Source: Cristatella mucedo (lineage: Eukaryota > Bryozoa > Phylactolaemata > Cristatellidae). From it: a stretch of 64,000 nt of DNA. The notes under the pieces were generated by a model that did not search any database, had not been told where the DNA came from, and worked only from the letters and a program-made list of their open reading frames with translations. Positions 1 to 10,917 of this stretch are shown piece by piece. Each line of letters begins with the position of its first letter. Position 1 is the stretch's first letter. The stretch spans positions 1,492,501 through 1,556,500 of the forward strand of contig WPIO01000020.1 in NCBI GenBank assembly GCA_009760855.2, read 5' to 3'. The translations under genes were made by a program, and so were the position numbers.

Positions 1-147
1 TCAAGATAGACAAGAAGTCATTTCTGTCATCGTGAAGCACTGGCACACAACACATAGTCCTATCACTGCATTTTATATAGCTGAAAAACGGGTAGTCCTC
101 GGGAATGCAGCGAGGGTTGCTATAAGCCACATGACTCGTATGATGTA

Positions 148-1095
148 ATGTATCTCCGTCTGTAACTACACAAAGACACAAAGACCAAGTCGGTGTTACG
201 AAGGAGAGTTTTCTACATCGCACTCAAAGCCTAAGCAGCATGCTGACCCTGTGCATGTCACCCCTAACCATATTATTAATTTCGTTTGTTTTTCAAGCAT
301 GATTTTACTTACCATTTAATTGCATTTCACTTTGCAGCAAATGTAAAGCGCCTAGAGAGAGATTGAGTTCTCTGAGGGTGCTTTATCAAGTGAATTATTA
401 TTATTATTATTTCGGTACGCATTCGGTAGCCAACAGACTTCATCTCACACAACAAAGAGAAAGTGGGAAGAATAGCAGAGTCAGGAGAGCAGTTGAGGTA
501 GTGAGTAGCATGGAAGTAGCAGCTCAGAACTGCTGAAAAGGATGAGCCATAGTCGGCAGCAGGAGAGTAGATGTCGTTGCACAGGAATTGAGGAGGTGAG
601 TTCCTCAGTCTAGGACCTGCAAAAGCAAAAGCTTCTGCTGCCAACAACATTTAGGAAAGCAATGAAACAGCTAATTGTTTGTCCACAAAGAACCTGGAAA
701 TATGAGGAGGCTGAAACTGGCACAGTAGTCCAACTAGGTATGAAGGTGCCAAGCTGCAGCAGGACTTGTAGCTCAGCTTAAGAATGGTACTCAATATCCG
801 TCGATCAACCGGAAGCCGTCGAAGGCCCTTCGGCAAAGGAGACACGTGGTCAAACCTCAGGAATTTCTTAACTAGCCTTTCAGCCATATAGTCAGCAAAC
901 TCACCAGCAAGGTCACAGATAAGCAAATTAGCTTGAGCAGCATTAGGATAGCAGTTTATTGTCTCAGCAGTTATTACAATCGTAGTAGCCTCGAAGCAAG
1001 TTACCACAGCTACAGGTGCCACAAAAACATTAACCGGCATAGGTAGAGCAGTCCCTTTGTTCAGCGCATACTTGGTCAATAAGAGGCAATAAGCA
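148..1095 (-). mobile_element. LINE-B fragment, split by a LINE-A insertion
   Basis: The minus strand carries the LINE-B 3' terminus (ggagatacatt end at 148) and upstream coding remnants such as AFAGPRLRNSPPQFL and CNDIYSPAADYGSSFSA, typical of the C-terminal region of CR1/L2-type ORF2. Matches the copies at 15,680-16,745, 32,530-33,065 and 43,325-43,720. Interrupted at about 239-404. Confidence 0.75.
239..404 (+). mobile_element. LINE-A 3' fragment nested in LINE-B
   Basis: Starts at atgctgaccctgtgcatgtc, which is internal to the LINE-A 3' UTR, and ends with the conserved tail and (ATT)n. Flanking LINE-B sequence resumes exactly where an uninterrupted copy (15,750-15,780) continues, so this is a 5'-truncated insertion. 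Confidence 0.75.
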
Positions 1096-1203
1096 CCCAC
1101 ATGTTACTTGCAGCCAGTTCCGTGATCTCACAAAAACCATGAACTTGAGATTCCCAAGCTGTATATAAGTTTTCCCGATTTTATCATATGCAGTCTTAAC
1201 AGT

Positions 1204-1510
1204 AATAATAATAATACACTTGATAAAGCACCCTCAGAGAACTCAATCTCGTTCTAGGCGCTTTGCATTTGCTGCAAAGGGAAATGCAATTGAATGGTGA
1301 GAAATATCATGCATGATAAACAGCATGAATAACATGGTTAGGGGTGACATGCACAGGGTCAGCATGCAAGTGTGGTTAGTGGCAGCATGCAGTGTCAGCA
1401 TGCATAAGCACATAGAGGACAAACACAAGGACCCACTAAATGCTGTCCTAAATAGGTGGGTCTTCAAGTTCTTTTTAAATGTGGTCAGTGGCCTGCACTT
1501 TTGCAACTGA
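1204..1510 (-). mobile_element. LINE-A 3' end, 5'-truncated
   Basis: On the minus strand: end of ORF2 ([18 protein letters not shown]), the 3' UTR with its two ctaaccat-type near-repeats, the conserved tail and (ATT)n at 1,204-1,215. Confidence 0.8.
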
Positions 1511-1559
1511 GGTCACCTGACCTCTTTGACACCTTCTAGATTAACCATATTAGGTCCAT

Positions 1560-2120
1560 TCGTACTGCTGTCATTTAAAAATAAGTACAATCATATGGCG
1601 CTTTACAACTTACTGCAAAAAGAATAGCCAAAAGTTAATGAGAAGCAAGGCATCATGCCTGGATAAGCAAGCAATCGAACTCCAATAGACACTTGCGGCC
1701 TCTAGTTAGTAGGATCACTGTCAGTGACATGCACTGAATCATGCACATGTGAGCGTTCAAAGCACACACAGGAAAAAGACTGGCTTACTGGGGCGCCTTA
1801 CAAAAGCGATCCACTTTTGTCCTTTGACACAACGTTCAGAATGCACAGGTTTCAGAATACACAAATTAAGTAACAGTTTAAGAATACACAAGCACAAAAA
1901 CGATAATTCATCTGGACCGAGCAAAGGCAGTGAGGAATAGTAATGTTTTCAGCTGCTTTTTTAATATCGTCAAATCAGGATATGACACGATATCAGTCGG
2001 CAGTCAACTAAAGGTTTGGGAACACATAAACTGAAGGCACGGCCTCCAACGGATTTGAAGTTAGTCAGGGGCACAAGCAATCGGTAGGAGAGCATATGTG
2101 AAGCAGCACATTAATGAAAT
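1560..2120 (-). mobile_element. LINE-C, old diverged copy
   Basis: 1,950-2,070 aligns in order with LINE-A ORF2 end sequence (gcacggcctccaa...ggatttgaagtt), and 1,725-1,800 shares an extended block with 7,240-7,310. No open frame remains. Confidence 0.55.
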
Positions 2121-2313
2121 GTACAGCGCCGACTGCCTTCATAATACGGTAAAGTTTGGCTGCGGAAGAGAGGTAACAGTCTCCTTCACAGCAGGTACCG
2201 AAGCAGGTACCGAAACTCTCTTCTGCAGAGAAGGCATGATGAACTAGCATATATGTTCGACATTGTAAAAAAAAATGGAGATTCCAATTGCATGGCCCTG
2301 AGGGGGCTAGGTT

Positions 2314-2640
2314 TTTTAAATGGCAACAGGATACCGATCCGATGCATACCGCACTGTCGGTGAGAGAAATTTCGACAATCGTCCTGATCACTGGTATCTG
2401 CTGACTGTATTCCTATGGCTAAGCATGAGCTCAGATCTAAACCCGATCAACAACCTGCATTGCTTCTGGAGATATCTTATTTAAGGCTCTATGTCAACGC
2501 TGGCGAGAAATCGCCTTGGAATTGCGCATGAGGATAGCGGCGTCCATGCCAGTCCACAAACAGGAAGTAATCAGAAATCACGTTGGTGCCTCTTCCTATA
2601 AGCCTGAGTCATTTGAAATTAAAGACTGGAGCGTAACATG
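2314..2640 (+). mobile_element. Tc1/mariner transposase remnant (DDE C-terminal half)
   Basis: Translation of 2,314 onward gives FKWQQDTDPMHTALSVRE, the Tc1 motif around the second catalytic Asp. A frame change then leads to FLWLSMSSDLNPINNL at about 2,410-2,455, the conserved PDLNPIE region before the third acidic residue. Frameshifted and stop-ridden, so inactive. Terminal inverted repeats were not identified. Confidence 0.75.
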
Positions 2641-2831
2641 TTAATATTTTACCATGGCCAAATTTGCAAGCAAAATAATTCATCATGCAAGCAGTGCATG
2701 AGGTATTACCTGAGAAAGCCTTTCCAGTAGATATGAAAGCTTTCTCTGAAAGATGGCACCTGTATATACAAGTAAGATGCTTCTGCAGCCCAAGCTCAAT
2801 GATGCTGAATTAGATCTCCTAATATAAAAAT

Positions 2832-2995
2832 ATAATCCATTAGCATAGCACCCCATGAGTACTTAATCTCTATCCAAATGTTTCACACGTGCAGCAGGGT
2901 TCGATCTCGCGACCTCGGCCAAATAAATGCATTCACCCTAACCTCAGACATTAAAGGGGAGCACCTTAACCCCTAGGCCAAACCTGGGCGGCAAT
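2832..2995 (-). mobile_element. SINE2: tRNA-like head with LINE-A type tail
   Basis: Read on the minus strand: tRNA-like start ggcctaggggttaaggtgct (A-box region), a B-box-like gcgagatcgaaccctgc, then a tail tggatagagattaagtactc followed by a ggggtgctat ending, which matches the LINE-A 3' terminus. Confidence 0.6.
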
Positions 2996-3045
2996 CAATG
3001 TTGCACTATGTCACTGTACAACAAAAACCACCACTACTAATGCTA

Positions 3046-3110
3046 ATAATAATAATACATTTGTATAGCACCCTCAAAGAACTTAATCTCTTTTAGGCAC
3101 TTTACATAGG
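3046..3110 (-). mobile_element. LINE-A tail-only fragment
   Basis: (ATT)n followed on the minus strand by the conserved tail (tagcaccctcaaagaactta, ctcttttaggcacttta). Only about 65 bp. The following 3,111-3,450 shows no gene or recognised repeat. Confidence 0.7.
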
Positions 3111-3448
3111 GAGTAAGGGAAGTTACTAAGAAGGAACGACAGACAAATACTATTGGAGCCTGCATTTATTCTCACCAAAGCAAAACATAAAAGAATACCG
3201 GAAAGCAGTCGTGCACCAGCCCAAAATGGAGTTTCACATCACGAAAGCAAGCTAGTAGACTAGCTGTGTCATAAGCCTAAGAGATTCGCCAGAAAGAAGG
3301 TTGCATAACTGTTGCCTTCACTTGTACAAACTGGAGCACTAGGGAAGTGATGTCGTAAACGAGAAGCGTTTCGAGCAATAAAACTGTCAAACTGGATCCC
3401 TTCTCGAACGACCTTTGAAGACAACCCCGATCTATCAACTTCAAGACA

Positions 3449-3492
3449 TATATATTTTTTTACTTATATTATATATTATATATAAATAACTA

Positions 3493-3562
<70 letters not shown>

Positions 3563-3572
3563 CATACATCGA
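3449..3572. repeat. (TA)n microsatellite and AT-rich tract
   Basis: Almost pure TA dinucleotides from about 3,490 to 3,570, preceded by an AT-rich run. 3,573-3,990 holds nothing recognised. Confidence 0.9.
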
Positions 3573-3994
3573 CACTGGACGGTGATAGGTAGGTAGCATT
3601 CGTTCCTTCATTTACGAATTCCGCAAAAATGCACGATCCCAATTTGAAGAATCCTCGGGCCTGCCAAGCACGAAAACATCGCTATATGGAAGTCAAAAGA
3701 AATCCCCAATGCTGCTTTTGCTATATGAAAATGACAAAAGCCTTAAAATCCTGCTATCACTGAGACGTCCCCCATAAAAACAGTTGATCACAAATGTCTG
3801 GTTTCCACAGTGTTGCCTATTTTAATGCATTGTCATCTATGGAAGCGCAGCACAGCTGCGCTTTTATAATATTTCCTTGTACTAACTTACAGGCCCATCT
3901 TTGCTTTATCTTCGGAAGATGTCCTCCATTATTTAAATGGAATTGTCGCCTTTATTTTGGTGAAGACTCTGTACACGCTTACACTCGATAAGGC

Positions 3995-4350
3995 GCTTAA
4001 AATCGGTGCAAAACTCAGCAGTTGAGCTCATCTGTCTTAACCTTAGCAACTGCCACATTGCGCCACTTCTCATCAGTCGGCACTGGGTCAAGGCCAGCAA
4101 GCAAGCAGCACATCGACATCAAGATTCTGTCACTGACCCTTAGGTCATTCTTCCCTTCCCTGCTCTGGACCTACCTATCTGCATTAGTTTCAAAGCCGGC
4201 ATTCAGTCGCACCATACGCTCTTCCAACTCTGGTCGACTAGTTGTGCCACTCACTGACTGCAGATTCACGGTGCATCAGTTGCTGTGCTCCCAAAATATG
4301 GAACTTGCTGCCAACTGATGCGAGTCGATTTTCCGACTTGACTACATTCA
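3995..4350 (+). mobile_element. LINE-A/C ORF2 C-terminal fragment, degraded
   Basis: Plus-strand translation resembles the LINE ORF2 end: TLRHFSSVGTG, IDIKILSLTLRSFFPS, frame shifts included. It is immediately followed by a second copy, so two 5'-truncated copies lie in tandem in the same orientation. Confidence 0.6.
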
Positions 4351-4369
4351 AAACAAACAAAAAATCTGC

Positions 4370-5200
4370 ATGCTTCTAGCAGCCTTCACTCCTTATGAGC
4401 AAATTGTCCTTTGCATACTTGTGTGTTCTGAAACTGTGAACGTAGTGTGCAGCCTTTTGGAGTGTAGCCTTTTTAGGGTACCCGTGACCCGTTTTGTGAC
4501 ATCCTGTCTTGACTTCTGTAACTCACTGCTTGCTGACCCACCAGCATGTGCACTTAGGTGCTTACAACTGGTGCAAAACTCGCAGCTAGGCTTGTCTGTC
4601 GTGAGCACTGCAGTTGCCACATCACACCACTACTCACCGACCTGCACTGGCTACCAGTCAAGCAACGGATCGACTTCAAGGTTTTGTCACTCACTTTTAG
4701 GTCACTTTATTCTTTGGCTCCAGCCTATCTCTCAGATCTACTCCCCCACCAGGCCAAGCATTGTACCACCCGCTTTTCGGAATCCAAGTCTAGAAATACC
4801 TCGTACAAACCTCAAATCCTTTGGAGACCGTGCATTTAGTTCGTATGCTCCCAAAGCCTGGAACTCCCTCCGACTTGCGTCAGACCATCCCCTGACTTGA
4901 CCACATTTAAAAAGAACGTAAAAACACCTATTTAGGACAGCATTTAGTGGGTCCCTGTGATTCGTCCTTCATGTGCCTATGTGTGCTGACACTGTGCATG
5001 CTGCCACTAACCATATTTGCATGCTGACCCTGTGCATGTCACCCCTAACCATGCTATTCATGTTGTTTATCAAGAATGATATTACTCATCATTCAATCGC
5101 GTTTCCTTTTGCAGAAAATGTAAAGCGCCTAGATAGAGATTGAGTTCTCTGAGGGCGCTTTATCAAGTGCATTATTATTATTATTTATTATTATTATAAC
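4370..5200 (+). mobile_element. LINE-A 3' part with full tail
   Basis: Encodes in shifting frames [40 protein letters not shown] and [11 protein letters not shown], the end of a CR1/L2-type ORF2. A ~230-bp 3' UTR follows, then the tail with (ATT)n at 5,170-5,200. Reverse-transcriptase core absent. 5,201-5,380 shows nothing recognised. Confidence 0.8.
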
Positions 5201-5379
5201 CATGCGGTGACTAATCAGAGATCCTACGAATCAGCAGCAGCAGAGTGTCTTCGTGTGTGCTTTTGCATGCTCATCTCAGCCTCATACCTTGCTTGTAATT
5301 AACTCTTGGTTATTGCTAGTGTTACTCAGCAACAGCAAATCACCAGTAGCGTCTGCAACCGGAATACGGGTGCTCTCTT

Positions 5380-6330
5380 CCAAAACGACTTGTCACTAGA
5401 CGACCACACGATCAGCTCCACAAGCGATTCTACCTACCTTCAGCTAAGTAATACTGACTAAATTCGGGCCTGCTTAGACAGGTATATGACGTTCAGGCAG
5501 GGCCTTGCATTTGTGACGTCCCATCTCGACTTCTGTAACTAATTGCTCGCTGGCCTCTCGGCCCGGTGCAATAAGATGAATACCGTTGGTGCGAAACTCT
5601 TTAGTCAGGCTTGTCTGTCGAGGGGGGGGGGGGTCATAATTGTGACTTTACCACAGCTTCTCACTGGCTCCTTGGACTATCGCATAGCCGGTTCCTATAA
5701 TTCAGGAACCATGAATACTATTTATGTGGCTATTTAGAGATGGCCGTGGTTTATGGGTCAATAGCATTTATTGCTATTGCTAGATGCTTTTCCTCTTATG
5801 GCCAGTTTATGGCTTAGAGTGATTTATGGGGCAGCAGACATTATGACATTGCTGTTGGTTTATCGGCTGTTGTGATTTATGGCAGTGATAATTAAGCAAT
5901 GGGTGGCAAAGACCTGTGAGTAATGCAAGGACGCCGGGCAGAGCAGTCGAGCTGCACCCATGTGAATAAACGTCTTTGGGCCCGGTTCGGTGTTCTACGT
6001 GGTATTGCGTACCTGCTGCTTGGAGAATGTCAAACTAGAATTTCGACAGTCCTAATTTGGCTTATTATTACGAGGCCGTTTCAGAATCTATCATATACAA
6101 TCCTTATCGTGCCATCGACTTTAAAGTTTCGTCACTCACCTTTAGGTCTTTTCATTCTCCTACTCCAGCCTACCTATCCGAACTACTTCCTTATCAGGTC
6201 AGGCATCGTACCACTCGCTCTTCTGACTCAATTCGTTCAGCTGTGTCTCTAACAAATTTCAGACCTTTTTGGAGACCGTACTTTCAGTTTTTACGTTCCC
6301 AAAGTCTTGGAATAACTACCGACTAACGCA
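5380..6330 (+). mobile_element. LINE-A ORF2 fragment split by a ~415-bp insertion
   Basis: 5,380-5,680 encodes IRACLDRY, FVTSHLDFCN and LLAGLSARCN. The matching continuation (IDFKVSSLTFRSFHSPTPAY) starts only at about 6,095. The intervening DNA is not LINE sequence. A run of 12 G at 5,622-5,633 sits inside the former coding region. The copy ends at 6,330, where a LINE-A of opposite orientation is inserted. Confidence 0.6.
5680..6095. other. Unidentified insertion within a LINE copy
   Basis: AT-rich, with several repeats of a tttatgg motif in its first half and an AATAAA at about 5,965. It could be a solo LTR or a non-autonomous element, but no clear TG...CA ends or target duplication were found by eye. 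Confidence 0.3.
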
Positions 6331-7035
6331 ATAATAATAATAATAATAATTCACTTGATAAAGCGCCCTCAGAGAACTCAATCTCTCTCTAGGCGCTTTA
6401 CATTTGCTGTAAAGTGAAATGCAATTGAATGGTAAGTAAAATCATGCTTGAAAAACAAACGAAATGAATAATATGGTTAGGGGTGACATGCACAGGGTCA
6501 GCATGCAAATGTGGTTAGTGGCAGCATGCACAGTGTCAGCACGCATAGGCACATGAAGGACGAATCACAGGGACCCTCTAAATGCTGTCCTAAATAGGTG
6601 TGCTTTTACGTTCTTTTTAAATGTGGTCAAGTCAGGGGATGGTCTGACGCAAGTCGGAGGGAGTTCCAGGCTTTGGGAGCATACGAACTAAATGCACGGT
6701 CTCCAAAGGATTTGAGGTTTGTACGAGGTATTTCTAGGCTGTTGGATTCCGAAAAGCGGGTGGTACGATGCTTGGCCTGATGGGGTATCTGACAGATAGG
6801 CTGGAGCCATAGAATGAAGGGACCTAAAAGTGAGCGACAAAACCTTGAAGTCAATCCGTTGCTTGACTGGTAGCCAGTGCAGGTCGGCGAGAAGTGGAGT
6901 AATGTGGCAACTGCGACGATCACGACAGACAAGTCTAGCTGCAGTGTTTTACACCACCTGCAATCGCCTGATCGCACAAGCTGGTAGGCCAGTAAGCAGT
7001 AAGTTGCAGAAGTCGAGACGGGATGTCACGTAACG
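6331..7035 (-). mobile_element. LINE-A 3' part, inserted in an older copy
   Basis: The minus strand shows (ATT)n, tail, full 3' UTR, then ORF2 end with [34 protein letters not shown] and [14 protein letters not shown]. One in-frame deletion around YLSDLLPHQ. Truncated at the CNSLLTGLP region (7,020). Confidence 0.85.
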
Positions 7036-7039
7036 TAAC

Positions 7040-8125
7040 GATATACCGGGACTTTACATTTTTAAATGGGCTAAAAACGCTGCTAGAGAAGCAATAGCTA
7101 AAGTTAATGCCGTGCACCGTGCACAGTGTCGTGCTCAGACAAACATACAAAAGCACACCAGTCTCCGGCTTAGGCCAGCATACAAAAATAACACAGGAAG
7201 CCACTAATGGCTGCTGGTTAATACGACCCCTGGTTAGTACCATGCACTGAGTCATACACAAGTGAGCATGCACAGTGCACAGGAAAAAACTAGTTTACTG
7301 GGGCAAATGGAAAGGTGAGCAGAGCAGATGCATTTACCGATGAGCTTAAAGCCATACAAAGTCGGTGCAGATGGCAACAGAAGCCAAAAGCAAGTTCCAG
7401 ACTTTCGGTTCATATTAAACCGACAGATCAGCAAAAAATTTTCATTCAGTGCTGTGGTCGGCAAGACGGCCGGAAGCCGAGGAGCAGATGGTGTGGGAGC
7501 ATAGTCCAGGAACAAGGAGGTCGGATAGGTGATGCTGATGCGACCAAAGCAACCTGTGGGCCAGAGGAACCTTGAAGTTGATTCGATGCTTGATATGAAG
7601 CCAGTGAAGCTCAGACACAAATGCTGTAATGCGGAACAACGCCATTCACGACAGATCAGACGAGCTGCTGAGTTTTGCACCAGTTGCAGAAAACTAAGGA
7701 CAAGTGCCGGGAGTCCCGAATAAAGGGAATTGCACTAATCTAAACGCTATGTCACAAACGCACCATCTATTGAATAGTTTAACCGTCGCACTAATGCTAA
7801 GCAGGCTCTAGTTTTGATAATGCTCAACGACTGCAAGTAAACAGACTTAGCAGAGAGTCCGTATGCTTTCCAAATTCCCAGTTGTTTGGGAACAGCAAGC
7901 CCAGATTGAGGATGGACATCACAGGAATTATTCTAGATGGACCGATCTTAACAAAGATGAGGTTCTCCAACTTTATCGTGACACTTGGCTTGCCCATAAC
8001 TCATAGGGTAAAGATGAGGTTCTCCAACTTTATAGTGACACCTGGCTTGCCCATAATTCATAGGGTTGGTCTTATCGTGGTCCAGCTCCAGGAAGTTAGA
8101 GCCGTGCAAGAGCAAATGTCGTTGA
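7040..8125 (-). mobile_element. LINE-C, old copy reaching into the RT domain
   Basis: The minus strand gives MQNSAARLICREW and LHWLHIKHRINFKVPLAH (7,442-7,680), then further upstream SNFLELDHDKTNP and YGQAKCHDKVGEPHL (7,950-8,110). The latter corresponds to the FLKLNDDKTE motif E region of CR1/L2 RTs. The 7,240-7,310 block is shared with LINE-C at 1,725-1,800. Confidence 0.6.
7953..8066. repeat. 57-bp tandem duplication inside LINE-C
   Basis: aaagatgaggttctccaact at 7,953 recurs at 8,010 with only a few mismatches through to the cataggg end of each unit. Two copies, period 57 bp. Confidence 0.85.
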
Positions 8126-8399
8126 GAGAGAGAGAGGCAGAAAGAGAGAGAGAGAGAGGCAGAGACAGAGACAGGGAGAGAGTTCGAGAGAGAGTTAGGG
8201 AGAGAGGTAGAGAGAGGAGGGGAGTGAGAGAGAGTTCGGGAGAGAGAGTTCAAGAGAGAGTTCGAGAGAGTTAGTAAGAGATGTAGAGAGAGGGAGAGAG
8301 GGAGAGGGAGAGGAAGAGTGAGAGCTAGAGAGAGGGAGGGGGAGAGAGAGGGAGGGAGGGAGAGAGGTAGAGGGAGGGAGAGAGGTAGAGAGATGGAGA

Positions 8400-8443
<44 letters not shown>
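8120..8443. repeat. (GA)n-rich satellite with GGA and GTTC variants
   Basis: About 320 bp of purine-only plus-strand sequence with interspersed gttcgag, gggaggga and a pure (GA)n run of about 40 bp before 8,443. All overlapping open frames here are low-complexity artefacts. Confidence 0.95.
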
Positions 8444-8445
<2 letters not shown>

Positions 8446-10491
8446 CCCCAGCTGTGTGGGTGGGAGGACTGCCTGCTGCATTTGCAACAAGCATTCTGCA
8501 TGCAGCATGGGAGCTGCTCGACTGCTTGTCTTGACCGTGCAACACAGTGCATGCGGGCGCAAAGTGAGCTGCCAGTCAAAATTTGCACGTTACAAGTGCA
8601 GACTTTGGATATCAATGTCATGGGTCAGTGACGAAATTTTTTAGACAACAATTGGAAAAAGGAAAACTACAGCAAATATTATATAACCACAAACACGATA
8701 AACATCACGTACGAGATCTGGTACGGCAGCACGGCTGCCACGATTTTTATTCTGGCTGCTTGTTTCAAGGAATCGTGGACTATGAACCGACCGCGTGCCA
8801 TAGCTAGGTCCACCGAGGCCGGCAGAGCGCTGCCACTCTGACAATCGGCAGACGGCGGAAATCAAGGGTCCGACGGGGGGGGGGGGGGGAGTGATGGGTA
8901 TAAACTTCACACTAATGTGCAGAAGATCGAAGCTTCACCATTAATCAGAGAAGGAATACCCTAGAAGACGCCCAGGCACAACTTTATACCGGTAGCCATG
9001 GCCGCCACCAAGCTGCCTGGCCGAGAGACACATCTCCTCCGCTGCCGACACACAGCGCTAGCCTCCCTTGCCGTGTCCGATGGTATCCGACCGAGCCGGC
9101 CTTCATGACCTTCAGCCAGCCAAGACAGCCCTAGTGGAGGAGCGGACTGCAAGCCAGGCCACGCGCATGCGAGCGGCTAAGCAGCGTGTCAAACGAGCAG
9201 CGCATCACCGAAAGGCCCAGGTAGAGAAAGCTGTGCCCCTTCCCACCACGGGGGCACGCACCCTGGAGGTGGCGCGATGGCAGCGGCAACAGCACGGTCC
9301 GGCACCCAGTCTGCAGCCGACGCAGCAGCAAGCCAGACGTCCAGACAGCAACCGCCGAAGCCACAATTCAAGTTTCCTTCCATGACACTACTGCGCGGCT
9401 CCTGGAACCAACAACAGCCCCACCGAGCTCTTCCACGCATTGGGCAAGCCGGGAGATCAATCACCAATCAAATCAAGAATTAGTGCTCCGACTGCGCCTG
9501 TCGTTAGCAAAACATGCAGGATGAAGACCAGACAGGAAAGCAACTGCCGAAGGGGTCCCAATAACTAACCTTTCAAACCGGATTCCCGGATGTTGTCGAG
9601 GTTGAGGTCCTGGAAAATCTGTTGTATAAGATGGTAGCCGCTGCAAATGGAGGTGTCCAAGTCAAAACCGCAAGCAAAACTGCCCAATCGCACGATCGGA
9701 GGGGGGGGGGTTGGCCACAGTAGGACAGCCAGCCGGCGCACACCACCACCACCACCACGTTCTGGCCGAGTGTAGCTGGCCAAATAAGATGTCTCTGGAC
9801 GACAAGGGGACAAGGCCACGGTGACAGAATGAAAGGCCAACGTGCTATGTCATAGTCGGTAGTTGAACGGGCGACCTTCCAAGACAGGGGGCGAGCAACA
9901 AGCCGTCTTTACGAGCCGTGCATCACCGACATTTCGATCGAAAAACGCCACAACAAATTCAGGCATGGGCTCGCCTCGGGCGTGCACAGTGTGTGCACTG
10001 CAGCATGAGAGCGGCTCGCTAGCAGCCGCAGTGCAACGACGGCACCCTTTTAACAGGCTGCCACCAGTCGTGGGATAATCGGCGCACAAGCAGCACTACC
10101 AGCCGGTTCGGTTGACGGCTCATATAAAGTTCTCCTGAGTGGCTATCGAAGGTTGGGGAGCAGATGTCTGCCATCACATGAGCAGACTGTCGAGAGCTAT
10201 TTACATGAGCACCCATACGCAGGGACATGCCACAGCTGTGAGCACTTGTCTGGCGGTCGATTGAATGCTGCTCATTTAAGACAAACGGCATCAAAGAGGA
10301 CTGCACTACCTCTTGGGCATCTCGTGCCCAGCTGATTCGAGGTGGCAGAGCGACGAGCCTGCAAGAGCAGCAGGAGCACTACCGAGAGTGCAGGGCGGTG
10401 AATTCATACCGAGCCCCCCCCCCCCCCCCCGTGCACCATCCTACCATCCTCACTTGTGTCTCTACCAATTAAAGCGAGAAGGTCTGTCACG
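8444..10491. other. GC-rich stretch, no assigned gene
   Basis: Richer in GC than its surroundings, with homopolymer G runs at 8,875-8,889 and 9,701-9,710 and a C run at 10,414-10,430. The open frames at 9,068-9,483 and on the opposite strand look compositional; no conserved motif was seen. The only segment with exon-like signals is 9,570-9,640 (separate entry). Confidence 0.5.
9570..9640 (-). CDS. Candidate isolated coding exon, unknown protein
   Basis: Acceptor ggacacctccatttgcag and donor GAAAG|gttagt bound a 71-nt segment that reads GYHLIQQIFQDLNLDNIRES GLK in one frame (phase 2 in, phase 1 out). The composition is protein-like, unlike the flanking low-complexity frames. I do not recognise the family and found no neighbouring exon with certainty. 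Could be chance. Confidence 0.3.
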
Positions 10492-10575
10492 CCACAAGAT
10501 GGCGCACTTGCGTCACGTGGCAAGATGGTGCACTTCCATCAAGTTGCAAAATGGCGAAGCATTGTCTTCCGTCAC
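10492..10575. repeat. Short tandem repeat, about 3 units of ~27 bp
   Basis: caagatggcgcacttgcgtc, caagatggtgcacttccatc and caaaatggcgaagcattgtc follow each other with roughly constant spacing. Confidence 0.6.
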
Positions 10576-10635
10576 AGAACTACTAGAAGTCACAGAAGCA
10601 AGTCCACGGCAGAGTGAGCTGCACGTAGTGGCAGA

Positions 10636-10758
10636 AGAGACTTAACAGCTATCAACACCGTTGGCAGTCGGCAATTAAGAATTACCGACTGCAAGATTCG
10701 AACCCACGACCTCGATGATGAAGTAGGAGCACTTTCATCCTGAGCTATCACGGCCCAG
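10636..10758 (-). mobile_element. SINE1 (tRNA-derived)
   Basis: The minus strand begins gccgtgatagctcaggatga (A box TAGCTCAGGATG), has B box gtgggttcgaatcttgc, and ends with the SINE1 body (agctgttaagtctcttctgc). Confidence 0.75.
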
Positions 10759-10917
10759 TGCAAACAGATCAGTCAAAGAAAGGACCTGGTCTACGGATGT
10801 CACAGTCTAAGGCTCCTCATTCGATACAATACTCAGCGTGAGAGGCCTGCTACCTTTCTGCCGCCACTCCAAGCTGTTGAGTGGCTGCCGCACGATACGG
10901 CCATCCCTCGATTTACA

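Noticed and set aside
7948-8562. Minus-strand 204-codon Leu/Ser/Pro-rich frame resembling a signal or membrane protein
   Set aside because: Mostly translation of the GA satellite; only its LINE-C derived end has meaning.
9068-9385. Plus-strand 105-codon basic, Gln/Arg-rich frame
   Set aside because: GC-rich region with open frames on both strands; no motif and no codon or splice support.
9850-10089. Minus-strand frame ending FFDRNVGDARLVK and onward
   Set aside because: Considered as a partner of the 9,570-9,640 exon, but no in-phase donor leads to it.
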